Assembly (NCBI GenBank): GCA_021521415.1
Contig: JAIQDT010004985.1
Span: 124,001 to 188,000, forward strand
Reading direction: 5' to 3'
Source of the DNA: Bidens hawaiensis
Taxonomy: Eukaryota > Streptophyta > Magnoliopsida > Asterales > Asteraceae
Length of the DNA: 64,000 nt
The stretch's first letter is position 1. Each line of letters opens with the position of its first letter. Both the position numbers and the translations under genes were made by a program. Shown here piece after piece: positions 35,016-47,520 of the stretch. The notes under the pieces were generated by a model. That model had not been told where the DNA came from, ran no database searches, and was given only the letters and a program-made list of their open reading frames with translations.

Positions 35016-36940
35016 GAAATGGAAAATTTTGATAATTAAAATTACATGTTAATATATATATATTATATATAAATAGAATTTTTTTGAGATCCGAGCGTGT
35101 GAATCACACATTTTTTTGCTAAAAGTTTTCCACTAAAATGAGAGTTGTTAAGATACGTCGGGTCGGCTTAAGTTGTAAAATAATTTATGAGAAAATTTGA
35201 AATAAATCAACCCGCATAACATAAAGCGTTCATGAAAATGCTTCAAATTAAGTAATGGGAGACATCACGGTAAACTAAGATAATAAAGTTCGTATTTTAA
35301 GGTTTATTGTAAAAATAAAAGTTGATTGTAATGAGGAAATAAAATAAATTTCTTTTTATTAAGGATCAAATTAAAACCTTGCTTATGAGGAATTTAAAAT
35401 AAGTAAATTGAATGTTAAAATTTGTTATGAGGTATCAAACATTGAATGATGAGTGTCGTTTTGGGAATATAACGTTGCGAAAGGAAAACGTTTTTACCAA
35501 GTTCATTATTTAATATCGTGTAACGAAAATATCATGGTAAGTTAGAATGACCGGCATTGTAAATCGAGAAATCACGAGTAAACAATTTTTGGTCTTTAAA
35601 GTAAAATTTCTATGAAGTTTTGTATGAGAATTTCAAGAAGATTACAAGCTATAAATTTGTGACTTTCTTGAAAAATCATGGTAAAACTATCATAAAAATT
35701 TTAAAACGCGGAAAATCGCATGATGTAAATTATTATTATTATTATTTTTTATTTGTGAAAATTTATAATAAACCTAAGGTTGCATGATGAAAGTTGTCAT
35801 GAAAATAAATTTGGGTAGCGAAAATTTTTTTACCACATATATTATATAATGTAGTATAATTAAAAATGTCGTGAGAAGTTTAAATAATTAAAATTTTGAA
35901 GTGATCGTCCAAACTAAACGGAATAGTTATAAAAATAAAATTTTATAGAATTTTTGTACAAGGACTTTAAAGACAATTTAAAGTTTATACAATATGAAAT
36001 TTACTTGAAAGTGGAGGTGAAATTTATCATAAAACCATCTTAATATGATGAAATTTATATATTAAGATTTTTGTTTGTAAATAGTCTTAATGAAAATAAA
36101 TGGCACATTAAAAATCATTATGAATAGATCAACTATGTATATACATATATTTATTATTATTATTAACTAATATCGAAGAGATTTTGTAATGAACAAAATT
36201 TGCAATAAAAATCTTTGAGAAATCAAAATGAGAAATTTGGTGTAAAACTTTACCATATAAAATCGAGATATAAAAGAATTATTAACAATTAAAAAATATA
36301 TAACATTTATAAATGAAGACTTGTGATAAGATTTTATAACAAATAAAAGAAAAAATGGTTTAACTTCTTGAAACGTAATAATAATGTTTTAAGATTTAAA
36401 GGTGGAAAAATCGCGCATGAACCACCATGACTTAATATTCCGACACTAAAAACCTTTTTACAAAAAATGCCTTGTTGGAGTCTAAACATGTGCACGTACC
36501 ACCGCGTCTTTTTTTCATGTTTTCGACTCAAATAACGATTGCAACAAATATAATAAATCGGAATACAAAGCCATGTCAAAACACTAGTCCACGAACCACC
36601 GCGGTCCTATTGTTTCAACACCGAAAATTAGGATGGCGAGCGGAACGCTCGCATTCGACTACACTCATATGAGACAATATTTAAGGAGATTTGAAACAAC
36701 GAGATCCATGTTAAGCTCGTGATCCATAAAACACAATAAAAATTAATGTTTTTTCGTTTTAAGGTAAGGATACCTTGGAGTACTATGAAAGTGTTTGTAT
36801 GTGTATATTTATGATTTGATGAAATAAATAAGTATATAAATAAACAAGTGTAATGAACAATCAAGTAGGGTAAACACGTATAAGGACCCTAAAGTAAAGA
36901 CTATACTAGGTCGTTACGTCTAACCACCTATCCTATAGTC
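35016..36940. other. AT-rich DNA, decayed repeat interior
   Basis: Very AT-rich with poly-A/T runs and no long frame. Around 36430-36720 lies a less AT-rich stretch with ACCACCGCG words but no recognisable product. Probably more of the old gypsy interior. Confidence 0.35.
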
Positions 36941-36947
36941 TTGGCGG

Positions 36948-39056
36948 CGGAACATGCCGGGGTGAAACGTGATTGGACAAATACACAAGACACTATTTAA
37001 AGTGATAATATTTAATTAGCTCATTTATTTCATTAATTAATAATCAACACATCACGTTCACACAAACAATTTGAATACCAGTAACAATTATATTGTTCGT
37101 TTTACTAATACCCTAATGGTCTTGGTAACGTTTTTCGTCAAGTCCTCGAGTCAACAAAAGTCAAACCTGTAACATTTCATAAAATAAAGTTCGTCAACAC
37201 AAAGGTTGGTGAGCAATTCATAAGATTGAGCATATAAGTATATATTAATAAAAAGCCACAAAACTTGTATACAAAACAATAGATAAAAGCACTAGATTTG
37301 GATAAATAGACAATCGCTAAACACATTAGCGCCACCTAGCTACAAGGGGTTGCTAAGTAGTCTAGGATTTTATAGTTATCGTTAATGGCATTACGTTAAC
37401 GACACCGTGCTATAAGAGAATACCAGATAGTTCACGGATTAATAGATTCCACCAACCGAAAGCAATAAACACATAGGCATATAAGCATAGAACACCAAAT
37501 CGAGCAATTATTTAAGTAAAGTATACAATCACGTTTGTGGGTTTAAGATTCAAGTAAATAAAGCATTTAGTTTGATAAGTATGAAATGTCACCCCAAAAC
37601 GAAAGATGGAAAACGGGGTATGAAAGTACTCACCTCGATTGATGAACCGAGAAATAAATAGATAAATAAATGAAGCTCGAACGGTAAACGAACAGATCCG
37701 ACTTGAATCGATAAACACCTTAACTAAAATAAATAATATAATATATATTAATGAACTTGAAACTATAGTTGAAATTGTAAATGAAATCCTTAACGAGGGG
37801 TTCGGTCTTTATAATAGGGTTACCGGTTAATTAGTTAACGATTAGGAACTCGTACTTAATTGATAATTTAAAATAAAATAATATTATTTTATTGGGCTTT
37901 TAAATAACTAAATCAATATTAAATAGAAACAAGACGGGTTTAATTCAAGAGTTGGGTTTTATAAAAATGTATAGATAATAAAGCTGATAATGATGTTATT
38001 AATGATAATAATAATTTTAAAATATGTTATATATATATATAAATATATACATAAGATAATGATGATAATAACATATATAAATATACTACCACTTGAGAAT
38101 TGTTTTAAAACTAATAATAGTGGTAGTAATAATAAATATAATAATTATTACTTTTGTTGTTGAATACATTATTAATAGATTTATAAATTTTAATAATAAT
38201 AATTTTTATTATTATAATAATTATATGTGCCTTATTAATAATAACTAATACTTATAACATTTTAATAATAGTAGTATTAGTGGTAAAAATATAACTCGAG
38301 TGACGACGACGTTAAATGGCAACTAGGCCCGACTTGGGTTTCGGTTCAATAACACAAGTGGATAATATTAACAATAATAGGATTTAATAATATTACTTAA
38401 TAATCATAATAATAATAATAATAATAATAATCTATTTATTATGAAAATAATGATAAAAATAATTGTTTTGTTAATGATAATACTAACAATAATAATAATA
38501 ATAACTATCTTGTTAATGATAATAATAATAATAATAAAATCTAGATAATAAATATAATGTCAATAAAAATAGTAATATTAACTTGAGTAATTTGTTAACA
38601 AAACAAACAAAAGTTGGTCACGGAGAGAATCGAACCCGTGACCTCAAGCTTAAACACACACGCACCAACCAACTACACTAGACGATCATATTTTTAGGAT
38701 TTAGGAAAGGTTAGTCTTTAAATCTTACACTTAAACATAATCATCCCCAAAATAAATTAAATACCCAAATCCGATTAGCTCGATAAATTACCAGTTATAC
38801 TGAAAGTCACAAACAAATTCGATACCTGAACTCGAAGCCGGAGAGGAGGAAAAACAAGGGATCGCGGGAGTTGATTCCGGGCGCCGGAAGCACGCTTGAA
38901 AACGGAACAGAGAGAGAGAAGAGAGAGAGGGAGACGGGGAGAGAGAAGAGAGGCGGAGAGAGAGAGAGAGAGGCGGAGTGGCCGTCGGAGGTCGCCGGAA
39001 AAGAAGAACGAGGGAGGAGGGACGGCCAAAAGTGGCGGCGGCGGCGGCCGGAAAAA
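36948..39056 (-). repeat. Gypsy LTR, partial copy B
   Basis: Matches 27487-29785 in the same orientation with few percent differences outside the microsatellites (for example one stretch of 75 bases with two changes). It lacks the terminal GGGGTGTGACA end on the left and all of U3 on the right (homology ends at CCGGAAAAAG). The tRNA-like segment, TC-rich leader and trinucleotide tracts are kept. No primer-binding site lies next to it, so it is not the intact 5' LTR partner of copy A. Confidence 0.85.
38618..38690 (-). other. tRNA-like sequence in gypsy LTR copy B
   Basis: Same B-box and T-arm-like pair as at 29270-29341, with essentially one base different (CTACACTAG for CTACTCTAG on the plus strand). 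Confidence 0.55.
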
Positions 39057-39559
39057 GACTTTCAAACTCATTAAACTACGCTTAAAAACCTTTAAAATCG
39101 CTTAAAACGGCTAAAAAGGGCATTTATGGAAGTAAAGTGACTAGTTTTGCATATTTTCGACTAAATTAACGCAACTTAAGCTCCAAGATATCTAAATTAA
39201 TGTTGTAAAACATATAAATTCATTTTATTGCTGTCCAAACCGATTTGGTTAGTTATTATACCAGGTTTTCTCATTAATAGCTTATTTTGTTTCCTAATCG
39301 AGTAGATTTCTTCATAAATGCATTATAACACTCAATATTTAATAAAAACACACACCTCTAAACCCTAAAAACTACTGAAGTCCAGCAATCCTCCCCTTAT
39401 CCCTCGAAATTTCCCTTCTCCATTGTCGGTTTCTTCAAGATTAATCAAGTTCTTCAAGCCGTCGTTGACTTTCAAGTTTCAAGACCTTGTTGACCATGAA
39501 TTTCTCTTAGTTCCAATCCTCGTTTGGGTAAGTTGATTTTTTCAATATTGTAGGATTGT
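39057..39559. other. Unassigned sequence
   Basis: No clear frame. The part from 39360 resembles a plant transcript leader (AAACCCTAAAAAC, C/T-rich stretches, then CGTTTGGGTAAGTTG, donor-like) but no coding exon follows that I can defend. Confidence 0.3.
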
Positions 39560-40370
39560 ATCTCTTTTATAAAGGCCCTCAATAAATTTACATTATTGAG
39601 GGGATTTACCGTGTCAATTGGACTCCGACCTGTTTTAGGGCAAAATAGTCAACAAGATTGACCATTCGATTTCTCTATCTTCTGGTCAAACATAGCTTTC
39701 GGAACAGAAGACTTTTTTGTTTTTTTTGAAATTTTGTGTGTACTAAACAAAACCAGACTCGCAACTCGCTGTTCAGATTCTGGTTAGTATCAGCTCGCTT
39801 ATTTGCTGAAAATCTCATAACCAGAGTTCTATACATCCGGTTGGATTGATCCCAACGGCTATGTTCTCGGTTTTGACTCTATTTTCTTATGTATAAGTCT
39901 CAGTTCTATTTGGGTCAGATCACTCATCGCGTGAACTTTACTTATTTAATCATTCTATCGGTTTACTCGCATAATCATCGAGGTGAGTAATCACTCCCCT
40001 TTTTACTTATTTTAAATCTTGGGGACATATGCGTATTTATAGTATTTATCTATTATCTTGTACTCAAAACCGTTTAAGGGACATATCTCTTTTACAAAGG
40101 CCCTCAATCAATTTACATTATTGAGGGGATTTACCGTGTCAATTGGACTTTGACCCGTTTAAGGGCAAAATAGTCAACAAGATTGACTATTCGATTTCTC
40201 TATCTTCTTGTCAAAATTAGCTTTCGGGCCAAAAGTATTTTTTGTTAGTTTTGAAATTTTGAGTGTACTAACCAAAACCCGACTCCCAACTTGCTATTGG
40301 GATTATGGTCGGTACCAGCTCGCTTATTTGCTGAAAATCTCATAACCTGAGTTTTATACATCCGTTTTCG
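39560..40370. repeat. Direct duplication of about 285 bp, 529 bp apart
   Basis: 39560-39843 and 40089-40370 are homologous: both contain CCCTCAAT(A/C)AATTTACATT, GGGGATTTACCGTGTCAATT, CAAAATAGTCAACAAGATTG and CAGCTCGCTTATTTGCTGAA. Divergence is about one base in ten. Between them lies unique sequence with TCATCGAGGTGAGTAATCAC. The unit may be part of a larger tandem organisation of an LTR or UTR. Confidence 0.85.
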
Positions 40371-40880
40371 ATTTTATAAATCTAAACACATAAAACAAAA
40401 TTAGGGTTTAATAGAAACAAAGGTATACCACAAGTGTTTCCTTCATCATTATCGGTGTTCATGGTGACGGAGAGAGATAGATTAAACGGAATATGAGATT
40501 TATGGTTCAAAGTCATCAATGTAACCATCAATAGAAACAGATAAGCGAAGAAGGTGAGGAGTAAAGGCCGTTGCGAATGGTTAGGGATAGGATTTAAGAG
40601 GGTGGAAGTAGAAGATATGGCAAGAGGACGACAGAGAGAGAGGGAGAGAGGGGGGGAGGGTGAGAGAGAGGAGTTGTTGGATCTGTTGTAATAACATGAG
40701 AGGTTCTAACATGTTTTTTTTCTAATCTGAGTACCAAGGCCCGTGGATAGAACCCATGACCCGTGAATTTTAAAGGATAGAATGAATGAGAAGCCAATAT
40801 TCAGGAATGGAGCAATCTGGTGGCACGAGGGGGGACGACGTGAGGCCTCCAAGTGTAGACAGTTATGTATATATATATAT
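40371..40880. other. Spacer with GA-rich tract
   Basis: GAGAGAGAGGGAGAGAGGGGGGGAGG-like tract at about 40630-40670. No gene recognised. Confidence 0.4.
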
Positions 40881-41236
40881 AATATAAACGAAACCACAAA
40901 AATCTTAGGTGTCGCGATGTGGTCACTCCCCCCTTTTTTGGAGTCACCAGATTTGTTTGATTTTTAAATGAAGTTTTCTCATGCATTTGACCCGAATTCA
41001 TGGGTATGGGTCTCATCAAACCCAGTATCTTTTAAACGGGTTATAATATCTCATTAAATTTTAAACTAATCTCACAGATTTAAAAATCCTATAAAGTAGG
41101 ATTATACTAAAAATTAATATATGATTTTATTTAAAAAAGATATATATTATTTATAGTTAAAAAAACAATTTTATAGTAAAAGAATAAACGGGTCTTGGTT
41201 CTCATCAAGCCCATATATAGCTTTTAAACCGGGTTA

Positions 41237-43171
41237 GACCACCCGTACTCGTCTGTTATGGAAGGCGTTTTACCCCATGACGCCGGGGGCACACCCTCTC
41301 CCCCCGGGGCATTTTGGGTGATTAAAATTCCTCTGGCGTTTTGTGTATACCGCAATGCTGGCTCGAAATTAAAAAAAATCATTTTTTAATCCCCAACATT
41401 CATATGGCCGTTGTAAAAAAAATTGTTTTACATTTATTAGCCAACTTCATCCCCAATCAAAACTCACCAAATTTATAAATCTTTCTTTCTACTCTCTATT
41501 TCCTCACACCAACTTCCCTATAAACCCTAAATGGATTTTCCTACTTCTATATATAATCAATTTTTCGGGCTTGACCGACAAGCCGAAGACAACGCTAAGG
41601 AAGAGGTGTTTACGAGTGCGATTGTGCTCGCGACAACTTATATGAATTTTGTTAGCTCTCCTCAACCCCCCCCCCCCCCCCCGTTCCAAAAAGAGCATAC
41701 GTCTAATGAGATTGTATCGAAGCCAACAAAGGGTTGATAGCGGATTACTTCAGCGACTCACCGAGATACAAGAACCCGAAGACCTTTAGGCGTCGCTTTC
41801 GGATGTCTAAAAATTTATTTATGCGCATCACCAATAATTTGGAGCGTAAGCTTGATTACTTTAAGCAAAAACCAGACGATCGAGGGACGCTAGGATTCAT
41901 GGCTATTCAGAAGGTTACGTCAGCCATACGCGTGCTCGCCTAAGGAAACACGGCCGACATACGAGTATGGGACCTTGGAGTATTTTTGTTACGATACGTT
42001 TCATTTTTTTAAATAATTATATCACTTGTTTACTTTAACCAATTTATAAAAGTTGTGTAAAATATAGGAATATTGAAACTATATGGACCACATTATCTGA
42101 GAGAGCCCAACTGGAACGATCTACAACGTCTTTACGAGGCCCATGCAAGGGTGCAAGGTTTACCGCGCATGATAGTGTAGACTGTATGCATTAAGAATAG
42201 GCTAATTGTCCAACTTCATGGCAAGGTCAATACACACGAAGTGACCAAAAGGGACCAACAGTCAGTCTTCAAGCGATTTCTTCATACGACCTTTGGATTT
42301 GGTCAGCATTATTTGGTGTTCCCGGTTCCAACAATGACATAACCGTCTTACAACAGTCGCCTGTGATGGAGAGTTACATATTTGGGACCATTCCCGTCGC
42401 TTTGTTTTGGGCTAACGATAACTTTTACCATCATGGGTATTACCTGTGTGATGGAATATATCCAGAGTATGCGATTATCGTGAAAACATTTAGAGACCCG
42501 TTGGATGAAAAAAAACAGTATTTTAAGAAAATACAAGAGTCTGCGAGAAATAATATCGAGAGGTGTTTGGGGTTCTTCAACAACGCTGGCATTTTGAAAA
42601 ATACGTGTCGTCTATGGTCTTTAGAAAGAATGAAAAGTGCTATGTATGCGTGTATCCTAATTCATAACATGATCATCGAAGACGAGGGAAGAGCAATATG
42701 TCCAACTTTCATACCGGACTCGGATCCACCACGAAATCTAGCTAGTATAGAGCAAAGCCTTGAAGACTCGTATTTCGTGCGGTCAAGAGAAATACATAAC
42801 GCACTAAAGGGGGATTTGGTCCAACATGTTTGGATGAATCGGCTTTTGCTAGGTGAAAATGAGAATCAAAACGAGGGCAACAATGAATACGATGATGAAG
42901 ACGATGACGACGAGGGTGAAGAAGATGGAGACTAGTAGTTTTTTTTATTTTAATGTAATATTTATTTAATAAAATATTATTATTTGATTATTTTTAATAT
43001 AAAATTAAAAAAAAACAAAAAAGTGTAAAAGTGGTTGTACGCCACATGCCGCATAGTGCCGAGGGGTGGGGCATTATGACTACACCATCCTTTTGTAAAA
43101 ATCCATAACTCTGACTGAACTCCACGTGACGTATAATGCCTAAGAGTGAGCCATTATGACTACACATGGTC
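41237..43171 (+). mobile_element. PIF/Harbinger transposon, TSD TTA
   Basis: TTA flanks it at 41234-41236 and 43172-43174, and both ends start GACCA with imperfect inverted repeats (GTACTCGTCTGTTATGG against GTAGTCATAATGG). The paralogous repeat at 46629-46690 has the uninterrupted site (AAGTTATAACATCTC), proving the boundaries. It holds the transposase pseudogene. Confidence 0.85.
41531..42935 (+). pseudogene. PIF/Harbinger transposase pseudogene
   Basis: Three frames carry consecutive parts of a HARBI1-like nuclease: an N-terminus (41531-41737) with a poly-Pro tract coded by a 16-base C run; 41734-41943 with ADYFSDSPRY and FRRRFRMSKNLF; and 42363-42935 with GYYLCDGIYPEYAIIVKTF, QESARNNIERCLGF and YACILIHNMI, ending in a Glu/Asp-rich tail. 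Between 41944 and 42362 the homology continues with stops and frame changes (NDI near 42330). The Asp of CDGIYP and Glu of NNIERC are the second and third acids of the family's DDE triad. Frameshifts make it inactive. Confidence 0.88.
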
Positions 43172-43353
43172 TTATAACATCTCATTTATTTGTGAAACAA
43201 TTTATCATTAAGCCATAAGTATATTATTAATTTTCATACAATAAAAATAATAAAAACTCAAAAAATAAATAAATAATAGAAACAAATAATATAAAACAAC
43301 ACCCGTTATACGAGGGACAAAAACTAGTATGTATATGTATATATATATATACT

Positions 43354-46110
43354 AGTAGGTACCCGCGCGATATAGCGAGATCAGAATATAGCTCACAATA
43401 CAATAATTTAATTATTACAAAACGAAAAAAGCAAATTTAATAGTAACATGGTTGTAGGAAAATACACGATGAATATTACAACGGTACATTTAGAAATCTA
43501 AATCTCACAAAAGCCATCATGACTCTTTTATCCATATCTAAAATTCCCAAATTCAACTCTCATGAACATGTAACTTGCTAATCAATTATCTAGGGAAAAA
43601 AAAGATTATTTAGAAACATATTTATACAAACAGGCAAATTTTCATCTTCGTCAAGTTACAAACTTGTTTAAACTTTCTTGCAGAACTTTGAGTTTAAAGG
43701 TCAAACTGTCAAAAATATATCCATGTACATAAAATTGCCATTAAAGTCAAAATGAACCACTTAGAAAACATGATACAATGGTGGAGAATGTGATGGAGTG
43801 TATCTCGCAAGTGAGCTTCAGTCCATAATCATTCGATGAGCCCCCAAATCCGATTATGTATGCTATTTTTGGTGCCCCTGACATGTTTATTACTCTGGTC
43901 AAATGGTCAAACACAAAACAAATTAGCATCTTATTCAGAGTAATAAAACCAAAACTGTCATATGAGAACAGTATTAACCGATACACATATATTTATATTA
44001 GCAAAATTTTCATAGAAATCAATTTAGACTCTAGCTCAGTTTGCTTTAATTCAATATGGCTCAAGAGTCAAGGCTGGCCCATTTGGAAATTAGAATTGTA
44101 TTTCTAAAATTCGAACTTGGCTCGTTATTAGTTTTTATAATTATCTATATATTTATAATTGAAACTTCTATTACTAATATAGTATGTATTCTTAGATTAT
44201 TATGGTTTCATATATTTATGTATAATAATAATTATTACAATAATATGTTAAATAAAGAAGTTGTAAATAAAAAGCTTATTTAGGCTCACAAGCCGGCTTG
44301 AGCTCAATATGTGAAGCTTCGGCACGAGCCCGTTTAATAAATGAGCTAAACAAAAGCGCGCGCTCACATGTTTAAATCAATATTAAAACAAGTTCAGTCG
44401 TCGCTAGTTTAAAACTATTAACTGTTACATCTATACAACCATAATCTAAAAAATATTAACATTTCAACTCACCTCAGTGTCACAAGCGGGCAGCGGCTAC
44501 TGCATCTGAATGTGCAACTTCCATTTCTCTATTGTTCTCTAAGCGAACAGCACACTACACACAATAAAACAAAACAGATTAAATTACAATTAGTCTTGGT
44601 TCTAAATTTTTTTTAATCTTTTAAAAGGTGTCAATTTGGGTCATCGTTGTTCTATAACAGGTCAAAAGTTACTCGAAGTATATTTTTCATGCATTGAAAA
44701 AGCTCTTAGATTTATACAGTAAAAATATAGTTTTGTAATCGTTTTAATCCACTAATTAGTATCTTAAGAGCAGACGAATGCGTCAACACAAATGCATAAG
44801 TATATAAATCAAAAACAATAAATACATTAATATAAAGAAAATAAATAAAACTTTCTAATTATCACATTATTACCTGCTCTGCTGTTGGTCTTGCATCAAC
44901 ATCATTCTATAAACACTAAATGTATGTCATTCAAACCAAAATAAGCAAGTCCAACAACAAATTTATCTCGAATCAATAAACAAAGTAGCAAAAATAGTTA
45001 CCTGAAAGTGTGAAATGTTCAAACAATTACCATAATTCCACAATTCACCACCCGAGTTTGTTACCTTTTGAAGTTAAAATGTGAATCAACAAGGATGACT
45101 AAGAAAAATTACAGTAGACAAGATGTTGCAGTAGCCAGTAATAAGGTAAATAATATTATTTCTACGATATAGAAACGTTAAGACTTTACGTAAATATTAG
45201 CTCACACCACAATCAGGATATGCATCAATAGCTGCAAAAACAAAATATTTTCCTTATTTTGCAATAATCATTTTTTTCACTTATGTTAGTGACGTTTGTC
45301 TATGTTCATGTTCGTCTAGTTTTATTTAACTTTAAAACACATCCTATTATCATTTATGTTTAATTGGTTTACGCTTGGTTATCTTCGTTCATCTATGCTC
45401 AAATAAATTTGTGTATTTACGTTAGTGTTCGTCTATACCATATAATGCTTGAACAACCGTTGACATCCTATGAGCCACATGACCAATAGTACCTCCCAAT
45501 CTAAACACATAAAACCCTAACTTCAGTAACAAATACAAGTATACGAAGATGGTTGAGCAAATTAAATAATTAAACCTTACCAGAATTAATGGTATAACGA
45601 AGACGGCGGCGGGCAGTGGTGGCTAAAGACGACGGCGGTGGAGGTCAGTCTCGCCGTAACTGCTGGTTCAGGTGGTCGAATGACCAACGTTCCACTGGAA
45701 TTGCTTTTCTGTTTTAAAATATCAGAGCCAGGGTTTTATAATATCGACATGTAGATACAAAAAAACATGAATCGATTAGATTTTGGTATTTTACCTGATT
45801 ATGGGAGTTGACGAGGGTGGTGTGGCGACCATGGAAGCGGTGGCGGCTAGAGCTTTTGGAAGACGGTGTTAAGCATGAGAGGGAGAGGACAGATGGAAGA
45901 CTGGGTTGAACAAAATTAGGGTTTAGATAACTTTACGTGATCTACCGGGATGGAAGCTATACAACTTTTAGAAACTACCAATCTCAACAACTAGATTCTA
46001 GATTAAAGGGTGTATTTCTATTCTTATGTTTCTCACAAAACTATTGTTTTTTACATTAACCTTACTATATATATATATATATGTGTGTGTGTATAATATA
46101 GGAGAAGGTT
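43354..46110 (-). mobile_element. Probable minus-strand Helitron carrying gene fragments
   Basis: At the left edge the minus strand reads CTCGCTATATCGCGCGGGTA then CCTACTAGT: a GC hairpin followed by CTAG|T, a Helitron 3' end. The 5' end is unknown; a TCTCCTATATTATAC word near 46103 on the minus strand is one candidate. In between, exon-like blocks on the minus strand are each bounded by AG and GT (see 44470-45832), as in Helitrons that capture host genes. No Rep/helicase is present, so it is non-autonomous. Confidence 0.45.
44470..45832 (-). pseudogene. Exon-like gene fragments, unrecognised
   Basis: On the minus strand: ATG at 45832 with MVATPPSSTPII and a donor GTAAAATACC at 45794; a block 45708 to about 45592 between TTTTAAAACAG and GTAAGGTTT; a block near 45503 with LGGTIGHVAHRMSTVV; a block near 45231 with AIDAYPDCG; a block near 45060 with NSGGELWNYGNCLNISHFQ followed by GTAACTA; a block near 44908 with NDVDARPTAEQ then GTAATAATG; and a last block near 44555 with LENNREMEVAHSDAVAAARL and stop. 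The spacing and splice signals look like a real multi-exon gene, but block 2 has a stop in the frame of exon 1. I do not recognise the parent gene. Confidence 0.5.
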
Positions 46111-46114
46111 AACG

Positions 46115-46278
46115 TACAAATGAAATTAACTTGCTAAACATGATAATCAGGTAGAAAAATTATATATACAAGTAGAGTAATTATGTAACTACGTCATAGA
46201 GTACTTGCGTAATTACTCTACTTGTATATATAATTACTATACTTAATTCTCACGTTTAGCACATTAATTTCATTTGTA
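46115..46278. repeat. Near-perfect fold-back (hairpin) of 164 bp
   Basis: The arms 46115-46192 and 46201-46278 are inverted copies (TACAAATGAAATTAA at both ends, TATATATACAAGTAGAGTAA nearer the loop) with few mismatches and a loop of about 10 bases. This is a MITE-like fold-back between the Helitron-like elements. Confidence 0.85.
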
Positions 46279-46290
46279 TTTGATCCAAAC

Positions 46291-47264
46291 CCATAATATA
46301 AACGAAACCATAAAAATCCTACGTGTCGCGATGTGGTCGCTCCCCCCTTTTTTGGAGTCACTAGATTTCCTTGATTTTTAAATTGAGGCTTCTTATGCAT
46401 TTGACCCGAATTCATGGGTATGGGTCTAATCAAACCCAGATATTACTTAAACGTGTTATAACATCTCATTAAATTAAAAAATAATCTCACCAAATATTTG
46501 ATATAAAAATCCTATAAAGTAAGGATATATTAAAAAACAATATCTTATTTATTTAAAAAAAGATATATTATATATAATTAAAAGACCAATTTTATCCTAA
46601 AAAAACGGGTATTAGGTCTCATCAAACCCATATAGCTTTTAAACTAAGTTATAACATCTCATTTATTTGTGCAACAATTTATCATAAAACCATAAGTATA
46701 CTATTAACTTTTATACAATTAAAAAAATAAAAATTCAAAAATAAACAAATAGTAGAAACAAATAATATAAAACAACCCCCATAAATAAACGAAACATTTA
46801 AAAGCTTTATGGTTGTTTCTTACATTTACTCAAGCCACCATATTGTTTTATTTGTAAATGAAGATTTCTATGCATAGACCCAAATTCACGGTATGGGTCT
46901 CACCATACCCAAATAACCTTAAACGGGTTACAACATCTCATTATTTTAAAAATAAATCTCACCAAGTATTTGATATGCAAATCCTATAAAATAGGGATAT
47001 ACTAAATATTAATATCAATTTTTCTAAGAAAAATATATTACTTATAATAAAAAACACTTTTATAGTAAAAAAAAATAAGTGGGTCATGGGTCTCACCAAA
47101 CCCATAGCTTTTAAATGAGTTATAACATGTCATTTATTTGTGAAATTATTTCACCATCAAACTTTTAATATATTATAACTTTTTTATAATAAATAAAATT
47201 AAAAATGAAAAAAAAAATGAATACTAGACACGAAAATAAACACAACCCCCGTAATATAGGGGAT
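46291..47264 (+). mobile_element. Helitron-like repeat, copies B1 and B2 in tandem
   Basis: B1 (about 46291-46793) matches copy A closely, including GTGTCGCGATGTGGTC and TGACCCGAATTCATGGGTAT. B2 (about 46794-47264) repeats the same order with more divergence (ACCCAAATTCACGGTATGGG, GTTATAACATGTCATTTATTTG). B2 ends with CCCCCGTAATATAGGGG, a short hairpin, then ATAAAAACTGG|T, a CTRR|T Helitron 3' end. B1 lacks a clear CTRR end at its junction with B2. Confidence 0.65.
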
Positions 47265-47272
47265 AAAAACTG

Positions 47273-47313
<41 letters not shown>

Positions 47314-47520
47314 CTAGGAGCCTCACTCATTCACCCAACAACAACAATAATAATAATCTATATATATTTATACTATATATAATATAGGAGTGAGGGACCT
47401 CTTAAATTTTAAGGGTACCACTCTTGTTGCATATTGTACAAGTAACAATGCATATAATTTTAAGAATGTAGGGGTGAAATAGTCTTTGCATATCCAAAAA
47501 AATATACAATAATGGTCCTT
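47265..47520. other. AT-rich spacer with (TA)n
   Basis: (TA)n at about 47279-47310. Nothing else recognisable before the solo LTR. Confidence 0.6.

Larger units (their letters stand above)
40881..43327 (+). mobile_element. Non-autonomous Helitron-like repeat, copy A, split by Harbinger
   Basis: The sequence from AATATAAACGAAACC matches 46296-46790 and, more distantly, 46794-47264. Its right end has CACCCGTTATACGAGGG, a hairpin-like word, then ACAAAAACTAGT. A short GC hairpin about ten bases before CTRR|T is the Helitron 3' signature. The left end (TC) is not certain because a (TA)n run precedes the homology. A PIF/Harbinger element (41237-43171) is inserted in it. Confidence 0.65.

Noticed and set aside
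27470..39056. LTR copies A and B as the two LTRs of one element
   Set aside because: Copy B lacks both LTR ends and has no primer-binding site beside it; the pairing cannot be supported.
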